A stretch of DNA of 48,390 bases from Chryseobacterium gleum (GCA_945903645.1 CAMDOM010000020.1:1-48390); one strand, 5' to 3'. Positions 35,266-43,763 are shown, counted from the first letter of the stretch. Notes: generated by a model not told the origin, from the sequence alone. Translations and numbers: made by a program.

Positions 35266-35967
35266 GTGAAAAACCTCTCTCTTATTCTAAATGGCGTGTT
35301 GGCAGTGGCCATTGCCGTGCTGTATTATTTTCATTTTTCGGCCCAAAGTGCGAGCAAAATGCCCGATTCTACGGTGGATATGGCCAAAGTGGACAGTATT
35401 TCTTCCTTTATGCGCATAGCCTATGTGAACACCGATACGCTTTGGGAACAGTATGAAATGATAGATGTGTTGCAAGAAGAACTGGAGGCCGAGCGCGCCA
35501 AAAGCGAGAAGAAAGTGACTGGTCGTGCTAAAACAATTGAGGCCCAATTGAAAGAAATGATGGGAGCATTGCAAAAGAAAGCGCAAGACTTTCAGGCCAA
35601 TTCGGAAGGCATGAGCGAGTTGATTTACAACACCAAAATGCGCGAATTGCAAGAGCTGGAGGCCAATGCGCGTCAGTTTGAAGCTCAAGCCCAAGAGGAA
35701 GTGGGTGGATTGCAACAAACATTGACCAATAAACTTTTGGAGCAAGAAACCAAAGGCACTGAGGACATCAATAATCGCTTGAAAGCCTACATAAAGGAAT
35801 ACAACAAGGACAAGGATTTTACTTACGTTTTGGCCTATTCATCGCAAGCAGGTGGCATTTTATTGGGAAATCCTGCATTGGACATTACCGCTGATATTGT
35901 GGCTGGGCTCAATGCCCTTTATCAAGAAGAAAAGGCTGCAAAAGAAGCCAAAGCTGCTAAGAAATAG
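35266..35967 (+). CDS. OmpH/Skp family periplasmic chaperone
   Basis: A periplasmic holdase for unfolded outer membrane proteins. The start codon is GTG at 35266. A hydrophobic N-terminal segment (SLILNGVLAVAIAVLYYFHF) serves as signal or anchor. Residues 50-75 give the OmpH strand (RIAYVNTDTLWEQYEMID). Residues 80-190 form a long Glu/Lys/Gln coiled coil, as expected for the tentacles of Skp. The closing strand is FTYVLAYSSQAGGILLGNPALDITADI. The chain ends with a Lys/Ala-rich tail. The prenyltransferase gene begins 2 bases after the stop, so the genes form an operon with UbiA and maf. Confidence 0.88.
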   Translation: MKNLSLILNGVLAVAIAVLYYFHFSAQSASKMPDSTVDMAKVDSISSFMRIAYVNTDTLWEQYEMIDVLQEELEAERAKSEKKVTGRAKTIEAQLKEMMGALQKKAQDFQANSEGMSELIYNTKMRELQELEANARQFEAQAQEEVGGLQQTLTNKLLEQETKGTEDINNRLKAYIKEYNKDKDFTYVLAYSSQAGGILLGNPALDITADIVAGLNALYQEEKAAKEAKAAKK

Positions 35968-35969
35968 GA

Positions 35970-36893
35970 ATGGTTATCCCGTTTTTGAAGCTCGTTAGAT
36001 GGCCCAATCTGTTGATTATTGGGCTTATTTTCATCCTCATCAAAACCCAATTGATTGAGGGATTTTATGCCACTACGCTTTTAGAATCGTGTTTAACCAA
36101 TTGGCATTGGGTGCTTATGGCATCGGCCACAGTGCTTATTGCGGCATCGGGCAATGTGGTAAACGACATATTTGACCAAGATATAGACGGTCATAATCGG
36201 CCAGATAAAACCATTGTAGGCGTTTCTATAAGCGAAGAACAGGCTTGGAATATCTATTATGCGCTTTCGGGCACGGGCTTGGCATTGGGTGTTTTTCTAG
36301 CCTATTTGCTTGGGCATACTTCTAATGGTATGGTGTTTTTACTAGCGCTTGGCGGACTTTGGTTTTATTCCTATTCCTACAAGCGTCAGTTTTTGATTGG
36401 CAATTTGGTAGTGGCATTTTTGGCCGGATTGACGGTGTATTTACCGTTGTTGTTTGAAATGATGTGCAACCCAATGGGTTGGAAAATGCTGCCATGGATG
36501 CCGTTTTTAGTTGCGCTTTCGTTCTTCGCAGCGCTAAGCACGCTTATTCGCGAGATTATTAAGGATATGGAAGATGTGCAAGGCGACCAGCGTATGTTTT
36601 GCAGCACGGTTCCAATTGTGATTGGAATATCGGCAACTAAAGCGGTGGTGGCAGTGCTTACGCTTGTGTTGATGGCGGCTGTGGCGCGCTACCAATGGGT
36701 GAAATGGGAGGAAAATGATATGTTGTCCTTTTTCTACATTCTTGCCTCCGTGCAGGTGCCAGCAGGCTTGATGCTGCGTGAGGTGATGGTATCTACCAAT
36801 TCGAAAGGATATGGCAAAGCCAGCAAATTGGCCAAAGTGCTGATGATTGGCGGTATTAGTTCGATGCTACTTTTTAGATGGGTATTGGTGTGA
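35970..36893 (+). CDS. UbiA-family prenyltransferase
   Basis: An integral membrane enzyme that transfers a prenyl chain to an acceptor. It has 307 residues with about eight hydrophobic helices. Both Asp-rich Mg-diphosphate motifs are present: NDIFDQDIDG at 65-74 (NDxxDxxxD) and DMEDVQGDQR near 197-206 (DxxDxxGD). Bacteroidota members next to maf are often named geranylgeranylglycerol-phosphate geranylgeranyltransferase, but the acceptor cannot be proven from sequence. Other possibilities are heme O or quinone synthesis. The stop overlaps the maf start (TGATG). Confidence 0.88.
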   Translation: MVIPFLKLVRWPNLLIIGLIFILIKTQLIEGFYATTLLESCLTNWHWVLMASATVLIAASGNVVNDIFDQDIDGHNRPDKTIVGVSISEEQAWNIYYALSGTGLALGVFLAYLLGHTSNGMVFLLALGGLWFYSYSYKRQFLIGNLVVAFLAGLTVYLPLLFEMMCNPMGWKMLPWMPFLVALSFFAALSTLIREIIKDMEDVQGDQRMFCSTVPIVIGISATKAVVAVLTLVLMAAVARYQWVKWEENDMLSFFYILASVQVPAGLMLREVMVSTNSKGYGKASKLAKVLMIGGISSMLLFRWVLV

Positions 36894-37474
36894 TGCGCGA
36901 AAATGGGCGTAAGCTGGTGTTGGCTTCTGCGTCTCCGCGAAGAAGTTATTTGCTGAACGAATTAGGCGTTCCCTTCGAAATTGAAGCACGCCACGCAGAA
37001 GAACATTATCCCGAACATTTAGAACGCGAGCAAATTCCTTTGCATTTGGCTGCGCTTAAATCGGCAACTTTTTTGGAGCATGAGCTTGAGGATGGGCGCA
37101 TCATACTAACAGCCGATACCATAGTTTGGGTGAACGGACATGTGTTGAACAAACCAGAAAATGACATGGATGCCAAGCGTATGTTGCGCATTCTTTCGGG
37201 CACTATGCATGAGGTGTATAGCGCTATTCAGCTGCGCAGCAAAGACCAAGTACTACTTGATTTCGACCGAACAGAAGTGTATTTCAGGGAGTTGACAGAC
37301 GCAGAAATTGACCATTATGTGGACACGTTTCATCCGCTGGACAAGGCGGGAGCCTATGGTATTCAAGAATGGATAGGCTACATTGGCATTGAGCGCATCA
37401 ATGGATGCTATTTCAATGTAATGGGTTTGCCGCTGCGCAAAGTTTATAGCGCCTTGCAGCGCATGCAGCCTTAG
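36893..37474 (+). CDS. Maf-like nucleoside triphosphate pyrophosphatase
   Basis: Hydrolyses modified or non-canonical nucleoside triphosphates (dTTP/UTP/m5UTP type), thought to act in house-cleaning or division arrest. It has 193 residues starting at ATG 36893, which overlaps the preceding stop as TGATG; the frame from 36878 would overlap UbiA by 16 bases and is less likely. Motifs are LASASPRRSYLL at the start, LTADTIVWVNG near residue 80, and the later DKAGAYGIQEW and YFNVMGLPL that complete the Maf active site. Last gene of the OmpH-UbiA-maf group. Confidence 0.93.
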   Translation: MRENGRKLVLASASPRRSYLLNELGVPFEIEARHAEEHYPEHLEREQIPLHLAALKSATFLEHELEDGRIILTADTIVWVNGHVLNKPENDMDAKRMLRILSGTMHEVYSAIQLRSKDQVLLDFDRTEVYFRELTDAEIDHYVDTFHPLDKAGAYGIQEWIGYIGIERINGCYFNVMGLPLRKVYSALQRMQP

Positions 37475-37617
37475 GGCAAGAGATTTAGGCTATCTACTGC
37501 GCGAACTACATCGCCAGAGGTATAAAAATCTACCATCACAAAATTGGAAGTGTAAGGGGTTAAAATACCAGAACCACTAGACCTGATAAGGCTAAGTTGG
37601 AAAGTACAAAAAAGCAA
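37471..37617 (-). CDS. Possible 48-residue peptide or gene remnant after ribH
   Basis: On the minus strand an open frame from TTG (37617) to TAA (37471-37473) reads MLFCTFQLSL, IRSSGSGILTPYTSNFVMVD and FYTSGDVVRAVDSLNLLP. The amino-acid mix looks like real coding sequence. However, there is no ATG, an in-frame stop lies just upstream, and I know no family with this tail. It starts 16 bases after the ribH stop and ends across the maf stop by 4 bases. It could be a small peptide read with ribH, or the tail of a lost gene. Confidence 0.25.
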   Translation of the reverse strand: MLFCTFQLSLIRSSGSGILTPYTSNFVMVDFYTSGDVVRAVDSLNLLP

Positions 37618-37632
37618 TAGAATGGTTTATAA

Positions 37633-38181
37633 TCAGTTGATTAACCCTTCTGAATCAATGGGACCGGGAATGACTTGAAATCCCTCGGAATCATCCAATT
37701 TGCGTTGAAGGGCAACCATTTTAATTGCCGTAACGGCTGCTTCATCTCCTTTATTGCCATGTTTGCCACCGGCCCTATCAATGGCTTGTTGCATGCTGTC
37801 AGGAGTTAGAACCCCAAAAATGATGGGTAAATTGTACTCTATATTCAGGTTTGTGATTCCCTGCGCCACAGCTTGGCAAATGAAATCGAAATGGCGGGTT
37901 TCGCCTTGAATAACGCAGCCAAGGCAGATTACGGCATCAAACTCATTGCGCATTGCCATCAACTGGGCGCCTAACGTCAATTCAAAACTTCCGGGCACAT
38001 ATTGCCGAACGATATTGCTTGGTTTGGTTCCGTACTTGATTAGCGTATCAAATGCACCTTGATATAGCGCATTCGTTATCTCTGGGTTCCATTCACTAAC
38101 TACAATTCCAAAGCGCATACCTTCTGCTGAAGGCACGTCAGCGGGATTGTGCGCAGAAAGATTCTGTAAGGACGAGGCCAA
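37633..38181 (-). CDS. ribH: 6,7-dimethyl-8-ribityllumazine synthase
   Basis: Joins 3,4-dihydroxybutanone-4-phosphate with the pyrimidine intermediate in the penultimate step of riboflavin synthesis. It has 182 residues. The typical phrases are RFGIVVSEWNPEITNALYQGA, RQYVPGSFELTLGAQLM and the active-site GETRHFDFI with its catalytic His, followed by FGVLTPDSMQQAIDRAGG. It has an N-terminal extension of about 20 residues that is common in this phylum. The next upstream gene is the TPR membrane protein with a one-base gap, so ribH is the second gene of that transcript. No FMN riboswitch is seen near it. Confidence 0.96.
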   Translation of the reverse strand: MASSLQNLSAHNPADVPSAEGMRFGIVVSEWNPEITNALYQGAFDTLIKYGTKPSNIVRQYVPGSFELTLGAQLMAMRNEFDAVICLGCVIQGETRHFDFICQAVAQGITNLNIEYNLPIIFGVLTPDSMQQAIDRAGGKHGNKGDEAAVTAIKMVALQRKLDDSEGFQVIPGPIDSEGLIN

Positions 38182-38182
38182 A

Positions 38183-38875
38183 TTATTTCAACTGAGCTTG
38201 GGCGCGAGCAAGATACTTTTCTGCGTTGCGGCCTTCAATACTGGTTGCGAAATTCTCTTTAATCTCTGAATAGTAGGTCACTGCCTTGTCAAAGCTTCCT
38301 ACTTTTTCCGAAGCCAAACCAGCTTTCATAAGGTATACCGGTGTAGTGAATTCGTTGTCCGATTTCTTAGAAGCTTTTTCGTAGAAAGCAAGTGCTTTTT
38401 CGGCATCACCCAACTCCATGTGTGCATCTCCAGAGGCACCTAGAACAATAGCGCTCAAAATCAAATCGTCCGAATCAAATTTGTCCAAATGTGTTAATGC
38501 ATCTTCATATTGACCCAAACGTAGGTAGCAAATACCAGCATAGTATTCTGCAAGGTTTCCAGCGTTGGTAGAGCCGTATTCGTCAGCAATGTCTAAGAAT
38601 CCAAGGTAAGTGGCATCTCCATTCAAAGCGATATCGAAGCTGTCTTTTTGGAAGTATTGTTCAGCAACAAACATTTGCCCTTGCGCCTCTGTTTCCAATG
38701 GTCCCAAGTAAAAACGATTGTAGGAGTAGTAACCTAAAATGATAAATACAATTGCGCCAATGCTAGCTAAAATTTGAATTTGATTCTTGTGTATAAACTC
38801 TTCAGCTTTTGAATACACCAATTCAACATCAACAACTGCTTCGTTTTTTTCTACTTCCGTATGCTTTTTGGCCAT
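38183..38875 (-). CDS. Membrane-anchored TPR protein (YfgM-like)
   Basis: A 230-residue protein with a short charged cytoplasmic tail, one transmembrane helix at about 34-53 (ILASIGAIVFIILGYYSY) and a periplasmic series of TPR-like repeats (AEYYAGICYLRLGQYEDALTHL, GDAHMELGDAEKALAFYEKA, MKAGLASEKVGSFDKAVTYYSEI). The layout is that of YfgM, an ancillary subunit at the Sec translocon that may pass clients to periplasmic chaperones. The name is inferred from architecture only. Divergent from recF, with two promoter boxes between them. Confidence 0.8.
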   Translation of the reverse strand: MAKKHTEVEKNEAVVDVELVYSKAEEFIHKNQIQILASIGAIVFIILGYYSYNRFYLGPLETEAQGQMFVAEQYFQKDSFDIALNGDATYLGFLDIADEYGSTNAGNLAEYYAGICYLRLGQYEDALTHLDKFDSDDLILSAIVLGASGDAHMELGDAEKALAFYEKASKKSDNEFTTPVYLMKAGLASEKVGSFDKAVTYYSEIKENFATSIEGRNAEKYLARAQAQLK

Positions 38876-38894
38876 GGTCTTATTTTACGAATCG

Positions 38895-38902
38895 CAAAAG
38901 TA
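38895..38902 (-). promoter_or_regulatory. Promoter -7 box TACTTTTG for the TPR-ribH transcript
   Basis: The minus strand reads TACTTTTGCG, an exact TAnnTTTG match, 19 bases before the TPR gene start. A TTTTG about 25 bases further upstream may serve as -33, but the spacing is long. Confidence 0.5.
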
Positions 38903-38991
38903 GTTTTTATTTGGAATCATAATTACCCAAAAATCGCTTCCTGTGTTGGGTTCATTGTAGCATTAAAACGCCCATTTAATAAGGCAATGCC

Positions 38992-38999
38992 TACTTTTG
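38992..38999 (+). promoter_or_regulatory. Promoter -7 box TACTTTTG for recF
   Basis: TACTTTTG lies 19 bases before the GTG start of recF. The mirror-image arrangement with the TPR gene promoter makes this a divergent promoter pair. Confidence 0.5.
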
Positions 39000-39018
39000 G
39001 GCGTCAATTTCGCAAAAG

Positions 39019-40125
39019 GTGCAAATCCTACAACTCTCGCTTGTCAACTTCAAGAACATCTCAAGCGCTGATCTGCTTTTGGGCAAGAAATTCAACTGTT
39101 TTGTAGGTAATAACGGGTCGGGGAAAACAACAATTCTAGACGCGCTGCACTACCTATCTGTGTGCAAGAGCTTTTTGAATGCGATGGACACGCAGAACAT
39201 CAGCCACGAGCAACCATTCTTTCTGATTACGGGAACGTTTGAGCGAAATGGAGAAAGTGAAGCGATTCATTGTGCCATGAAACGGGAGGGAAAGAAACTT
39301 TTTAAGCGAAACAGAAAGGAATATCAGCGTTTGGTGGACCATGTGGGCTTGTTGCCTTCCGTTATTATTTCTCCGGCTGATGGCGACTTGATTTCTGGTG
39401 GAAGCGATGTGAGAAGGAAGTTTTTGGATGGGGTTCTTGCGCAACTTGATCGAAATTATTTAGAGCAATTAGTGGCCTACAATAAGGTGTTAGCGCAACG
39501 CAATGCGCTTTTGAAATCTTTTTCTGAAGGCAATCCTTTTGATGGCGGTTTGCTGGAGGTTTGGGACCTTCAGTTGGCGGAGCGCGGAGAACGCATTCAC
39601 GCACTTCGGGCCGCATTTTTCGAATCGTTTCGTACTGCTTTTCAATCCTATTACACAGTGATTTCTGGCGGAATGGAACAAGTGGACATTATCTATCAAA
39701 GTCCATTGGATGAAGGCCCCATGCTGCAATTGCTTAGCGATGCTTTGGTGCGCGATAGGGCTGCAACACATACTACGGTTGGTATTCATAAAGATGATGT
39801 GCTTTTTACTTTAGAGGGTTATCCGCTTCGGAAATTCGCTTCTCAAGGGCAGCAAAAGTCTATGCTGGTGGCGCTCAAATTGGCGCAATATGCAGTGATG
39901 AACAGTCAGTTGGAACTACTTCCATTGCTTTTGCTCGATGATATATTCGATAAGTTGGACGACAATCGCGTTAGTCAATTGCTGGATTTAGTTGGCGGTC
40001 CAGATTTTGGGCAGATTATGATTACCGATACTCATCCTAAGCGGATTGCCGAGTTGCTGCGTGGGCATGAGGAAGTGAAGGTTTTTAGCGTTTCGAGCGG
40101 GCAAGTGGAGGGCTCGAAAGGCTAG
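39019..40125 (+). CDS. recF: DNA replication and repair protein RecF
   Basis: SMC-like ATPase that works with RecO and RecR to load RecA at single-strand gaps. It has 368 residues and starts with GTG at 39019 (MQILQLSLVNFKNIS). Walker A is FVGNNGSGKTT near residue 30. The signature region is RKFASQGQQKSMLVALKLAQ and Walker B is LLLLDDIFDKLDD. Also present is the family phrase IHKDDVLFTLEGYPL. The stop TAG shares the palindrome CTAG with the stop of the convergent GT-C-like gene. The neighbouring order TPR-recF occurs in other Bacteroidota. Confidence 0.95.
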   Translation: MQILQLSLVNFKNISSADLLLGKKFNCFVGNNGSGKTTILDALHYLSVCKSFLNAMDTQNISHEQPFFLITGTFERNGESEAIHCAMKREGKKLFKRNRKEYQRLVDHVGLLPSVIISPADGDLISGGSDVRRKFLDGVLAQLDRNYLEQLVAYNKVLAQRNALLKSFSEGNPFDGGLLEVWDLQLAERGERIHALRAAFFESFRTAFQSYYTVISGGMEQVDIIYQSPLDEGPMLQLLSDALVRDRAATHTTVGIHKDDVLFTLEGYPLRKFASQGQQKSMLVALKLAQYAVMNSQLELLPLLLLDDIFDKLDDNRVSQLLDLVGGPDFGQIMITDTHPKRIAELLRGHEEVKVFSVSSGQVEGSKG

Positions 40126-41678
40126 TTCGGCACTGCTTGAAACATTTCTCGCGGAAGCGCATATTTCTCAATCCAAGGTTTGTTGGAAGGAATGTTGCGA
40201 ATGAGAATGATGCTTACATCATCTACCAAAATCGGCACCCAATCGGCATCTTGAGTTCGCCTAATGAGGAAAGGTTGTGCCCAAGGCGTTGCATCGTGAC
40301 GGTAGAAACAAATGGTGTTGATGTCATATTTCTCCACCATTTGCTTGAAAAAGGCATCGTTTTCTTGCATCGGTTTGTAAATGGAATCGAAAAATGCTAC
40401 CGAATATGCCTCTGGACGATTGTCTACAAACACCTTTTGCTTTTCCTTCAAGAAGTAGATGAGGTAGCTTCCAATGTCGTAGTTGTTAAATATATGTCCG
40501 GGAATTTCTGCGCGTTCTAAGAATTTGCCGCTTGTTTCCACGCCTTCAAACGTGCCCAGTGCATTGTATTCCTTGTTTGCCGATGCGTAACTTCCTTTCA
40601 TTGGAATGAAAATGACGCAGCAGAAGATTCCAACATACGGCAGCACCTTCAGTATCACTTCGCGCGATTTAAAATTGAGCGTTGCCGTTGCTTCAAACGC
40701 AATACCAGCAAGGAATGGAATACAAAATAGGACAAAAAGTGGAATGCCACGAACCGCCATTGCGCTTAGAGCAAGAAAACCAAGGTATAGGATACCTTCG
40801 GCAAATAGGGATTTCCATTTTCCTTTCACGATGGCCCAAATTGCTGCGCCAATTGCGATTGCTCCGAAAAGCTCTAAATGAATAAACTCTGGATTGCCAA
40901 AGCGATCTTGGAGAAAAAGTACGGTCTGGTTTTCAATGACCATATAGCCGTATTCGTTGAATATGGTGAGTGGCGCAAGCAGACCGCGATGAAAATGTGG
41001 GTTGATTAAACTAACGCTAACTAGTGCACCAAGAAGAGTGGCTATTTGGCGGGTTTTGGCTGTGTTCTTTTTGATGAGAAACGCATCTAGCAAAAACATT
41101 CCTGCAATTCCAATGCCTAGGAAGAAGAATATGTGAAGGTTGACCCAAAGCAGTTGCAGTGGAATTAGTGTTAGCAGCAGTGTTTTGAAACTCAAGGTAT
41201 CGCTTGCATTTCGCGAGAGCATCATGTAATAAATGGCCAAAAGCAAATAGCTAAATCCTTCAGGACGAACTTCTACGCGATATGCGTAAAGCGGTACAAC
41301 TAACATGGTGATGAGCAATGCCCAATGTGCTGATGATTTTTGAGCTGTAGCCTTTACCATCATTGCAAGGCTTGATACAGATAAAAAAAGGTAGAGTAGC
41401 GATAAGCCACTAAATCCCAACGCTTGATTGACTAAATGAAATATAACTCCACTGCCCCAATGATGGTTGGTGAATGGTTGTTTTGGCTCGGTGAACGAAT
41501 AGAAATTTGTAGTTAGAACATCCGTCATTCCTTGGAGCAAAAGAGCTCCGTTGGTAATATGTCGGCCCAAATCGGCAGTGGCAAAATTGATGGGAATGGC
41601 GAGAAATACCGCAGCATAAATGGCTAGCAAAGAGGCCCAAATGGCAAGGGAACGGCTTTGTGACGACTCAACTTTCAT
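40122..41678 (-). CDS. Polytopic membrane protein, GT-C glycosyltransferase-like
   Basis: A 518-residue membrane protein with roughly ten hydrophobic helices. The N-terminal outward loop contains NFATADLGRHITNGALLLQG and TNFYSFTEPKQPFTNHHWGS. An acidic residue (Asp36) followed by Arg-His in the first loop is reminiscent of GT-C enzymes that use lipid-linked sugars. The C-terminal 120 residues are soluble (GHIFNNYDIGSYLIYFLKE, KVFVDNRPEAY), as in Bacteroidota proteins of this kind. The donor and acceptor are unknown, and a pure transporter or ligase role is possible. A near-consensus promoter box is only 5 bases before its ATG. Confidence 0.65.
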   Translation of the reverse strand: MKVESSQSRSLAIWASLLAIYAAVFLAIPINFATADLGRHITNGALLLQGMTDVLTTNFYSFTEPKQPFTNHHWGSGVIFHLVNQALGFSGLSLLYLFLSVSSLAMMVKATAQKSSAHWALLITMLVVPLYAYRVEVRPEGFSYLLLAIYYMMLSRNASDTLSFKTLLLTLIPLQLLWVNLHIFFFLGIGIAGMFLLDAFLIKKNTAKTRQIATLLGALVSVSLINPHFHRGLLAPLTIFNEYGYMVIENQTVLFLQDRFGNPEFIHLELFGAIAIGAAIWAIVKGKWKSLFAEGILYLGFLALSAMAVRGIPLFVLFCIPFLAGIAFEATATLNFKSREVILKVLPYVGIFCCVIFIPMKGSYASANKEYNALGTFEGVETSGKFLERAEIPGHIFNNYDIGSYLIYFLKEKQKVFVDNRPEAYSVAFFDSIYKPMQENDAFFKQMVEKYDINTICFYRHDATPWAQPFLIRRTQDADWVPILVDDVSIILIRNIPSNKPWIEKYALPREMFQAVPN

Positions 41679-41683
41679 GTCGC

Positions 41684-41691
41684 CAAATTAA
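41684..41691 (-). promoter_or_regulatory. Near-consensus promoter box close to the GT-C-like gene start
   Basis: The minus strand reads TTAATTTGGCGACATG. TTAATTTG differs from TAnnTTTG at one base and is five bases from the ATG. It may be a fourth case of promoter box abutting the start codon, with weaker support. Confidence 0.3.
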
Positions 41692-41771
41692 GGTTTGCAA
41701 GCAATTGAAAACCGCTAGTTCCTTTGGTTAGCATGCCTTCGAAAAACACATCCAAAAAACGCGGCAACGTT

Positions 41772-43223
41772 TTATTCCTGCCGCTCGAAGGCTCCAAGGT
41801 CGGGGCCTGTGTCAAACGCGCGGGGATTGCCATTGAGGTCGTTTTGCAATTCTGCAATGGCATTCACAATAGACATGTAGCCCACGTCTTTGGCGGGAGA
41901 TAGGGTATCTAGCTCAAATTTATTTTCACTCGGATCTTTAAAATTTGGATCTTCATTATATATGATGTCCACAAATTGGGAAGCATTACTCACGTCCACG
42001 TCATCAGGATTGACGCGTATTAAACAGCGCTCAAATTGGAATTGAAAAGTTGTTGAGGTATTCACATCATTGCCAAGTTCATTCAAATTGTTTCCATAAA
42101 TGATACAATTACCGAAGTAGGCATTGAAATCAAACGCATAGGTTTGACCTTGCGCTTCATACCAATTGTTTTGCAATAGGGCAGGGGTTTGGCGGTTGCC
42201 ATTTACCCAATAATTGGCAAAAGTGCAGTGCCTAAAATTGTAGGTTCCACCAAGTGTTAATGCTGCCGAAAACTGTCCACCACTTCCGAACACACAGTTG
42301 TAGGCATCAATTTTTGCGGTTTGGGCAAAAAGGCTTGCTCCAGCCATATTCTCAATTACTGTATTGCTCATTCGCAATGTAGGATTGGGAGAAGTTTCGT
42401 TGAAGAAATCTACTTGCACGCCCACGTTGCCATTCTTAATAATGGCGTAGTTAATAGTATTGTCCTTGCTGCCTTGAGCAAGCCAAATGCGATCCCACTC
42501 ACCTGATTGATCCACATAAAACTCATCTAAACGGTCGCTGGAAAATACTACTTCATTGCCTTGAACACCATTTACATGCAGCGTGCCATCCCGGTAAACT
42601 AGAATTCCAGATCCTTTGTGGCTGAAAATTCTTGTTCCAGCTTCAATATCTAGAGTGCAAGCAGAATCAACTACCGCAGTTCCATAAATTACTATAGGCT
42701 TGGCAGAAGTCCAAACCATATTTGGACATTCAATTATAGAATAAGCGCCAAGACCCTCGAGATAATTTGTAGGATAGTAAAATATCGCGTCCCAACCACA
42801 CGCAGCCAAATCGACATCTTGCTGGACTCCATCGGTTACAAAAATCACACTGTCAGTTACCATTGCTGGGCCGCTTTGGTTGTTGGGGTCGAGTGTCACA
42901 TCTACAAAAACGAACATCGAATCGTTACCTTGTATCGTAATGTTGCTGAATATGATGCCCGGAGTGCCATCAACGTTAAGGCGATACTTGCTTTGCTGTC
43001 CACCAGCTAGGTAAATACTGCTTATAGTTACCTCATCGCCACTCGGATTGTAAACCTTAAACTGACGTGTGATGGAGCCTATGGTGGTGAAAACGGTGTC
43101 GAAGATTACGGTGTCTTCCGAGAAGTTTAATGAACCTTGGCCGGGAACGAGGTCGTCTTGACATCCTGTTAATATAGCGAAAGGTAGAATGAAGAGTGGC
43201 AATAGCCAGCGAAGTGGGCTCAT
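41772..43223 (-). CDS. Lipoprotein with right-handed beta-helix
   Basis: A lipid-anchored surface or periplasmic protein of 483 residues. ATG at 43223 gives the signal MSPLRWLLPLFILPFAILTGC with a canonical lipobox. Residues 30-140 form an Ig-like part typical of Bacteroidota lipoproteins (EDTVIFDTVFTTIGSITRQF, KVYNPSGDEVTISSIYL). Residues 180-440 form a beta helix with repeated strand-turn units (GTRIFSHKGSGILVYRDGTL, AIIKNGNVGVQVDF, NTVIENMAGASLFA). The C-terminus ends PDLGAFERQE, the usual closing phrase of choice-of-anchor beta-helix proteins. The binding partner may be a polysaccharide, but no catalytic site is visible. A promoter box lies six bases upstream of ATG. Confidence 0.85.
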   Translation of the reverse strand: MSPLRWLLPLFILPFAILTGCQDDLVPGQGSLNFSEDTVIFDTVFTTIGSITRQFKVYNPSGDEVTISSIYLAGGQQSKYRLNVDGTPGIIFSNITIQGNDSMFVFVDVTLDPNNQSGPAMVTDSVIFVTDGVQQDVDLAACGWDAIFYYPTNYLEGLGAYSIIECPNMVWTSAKPIVIYGTAVVDSACTLDIEAGTRIFSHKGSGILVYRDGTLHVNGVQGNEVVFSSDRLDEFYVDQSGEWDRIWLAQGSKDNTINYAIIKNGNVGVQVDFFNETSPNPTLRMSNTVIENMAGASLFAQTAKIDAYNCVFGSGGQFSAALTLGGTYNFRHCTFANYWVNGNRQTPALLQNNWYEAQGQTYAFDFNAYFGNCIIYGNNLNELGNDVNTSTTFQFQFERCLIRVNPDDVDVSNASQFVDIIYNEDPNFKDPSENKFELDTLSPAKDVGYMSIVNAIAELQNDLNGNPRAFDTGPDLGAFERQE

Positions 43224-43229
43224 GGGCGT

Positions 43230-43237
43230 CAAAGATA
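43230..43237 (-). promoter_or_regulatory. Promoter -7 box TATCTTTG directly before the beta-helix lipoprotein gene
   Basis: The minus strand reads TATCTTTGACGCCCATG, nearly the same as the coaX start region (TATCTTTGACGGGCATG). The box is six bases from ATG. The ATG at 43232 lies inside the box, which favours the start at 43223. Confidence 0.6.
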
Positions 43238-43354
43238 AAGGATTGAATTAACGGAATTGTTAGGGAAATAATGTGTGGTGAGGTAATTATTTTTACTGAG
43301 GATTAATATTTCTTTTCCTTGAAATAATGTGAGTTTTCATTTGAACGAAATGAG

Positions 43355-43362
43355 TACTTTCG
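43355..43362 (+). promoter_or_regulatory. Promoter -7 box for rpmE2
   Basis: TACTTTCG, one base from TAnnTTTG, lies 26 bases before the rpmE2 ATG. An 11-base repeat GAAATAATGTG occurs at 43265-43275 and 43321-43331, the second copy near the -33 region. Confidence 0.45.
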
Positions 43363-43388
43363 CAGCCCAATTCAGAATAAATAATCCA

Positions 43389-43664
43389 ATGAAAGACGGA
43401 ATCCACCCAAGTAACTATAGACTAGTCGTTTTCAAAGACATGTCTAATGATCACAATTTCGTTACGCGTTCTTGCGTAAATACCAAAGACACCATTGTAC
43501 TAGAAGACGGCAACACCTATCCATTGGTGAAGTTGGAGATTACTAGCGCATCGCATCCTTTCTACACAGGCAAAATGAAGCTTGTGGATACTGCTGGACG
43601 TGTGGACAAGTTCCGTACACGCTTTGCAAACCACAAAGCATCTCAGCGCACTGGGGAAGAATAA
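43389..43664 (+). CDS. rpmE2: 50S ribosomal protein L31, type B (zinc-free)
   Basis: A large-subunit ribosomal protein. The start is ATG 43389 ([19 protein letters not shown]); the open frame further upstream crosses the promoter box and is excluded. The 91 residues lack the CxxC zinc site of type A L31 and have the longer type B form, including [20 protein letters not shown] and a basic end. Type B is the common form in Bacteroidota; in other phyla it replaces L31 type A under zinc limitation. A terminator hairpin follows the gene. Confidence 0.95.
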   Translation: MKDGIHPSNYRLVVFKDMSNDHNFVTRSCVNTKDTIVLEDGNTYPLVKLEITSASHPFYTGKMKLVDTAGRVDKFRTRFANHKASQRTGEE

Positions 43665-43687
43665 TTTATTTAAAAAAGATATGCAGG

Positions 43688-43723
43688 CCTCGATCACCCC
43701 AAGTGGTCGGGGCTTTGCTTTTT
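43688..43723 (+). terminator. Terminator after rpmE2
   Basis: A 10-base stem, CCTCGATCAC with GTGGTCGGGG (two G-T pairs), has a 5-base loop and is followed by a short T-run. It could also act as an attenuator before the next gene. Confidence 0.65.
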
Positions 43724-43763
43724 GTGGTTATTTGGTGCACTCAAAGTGCTACATGCTATTCCT

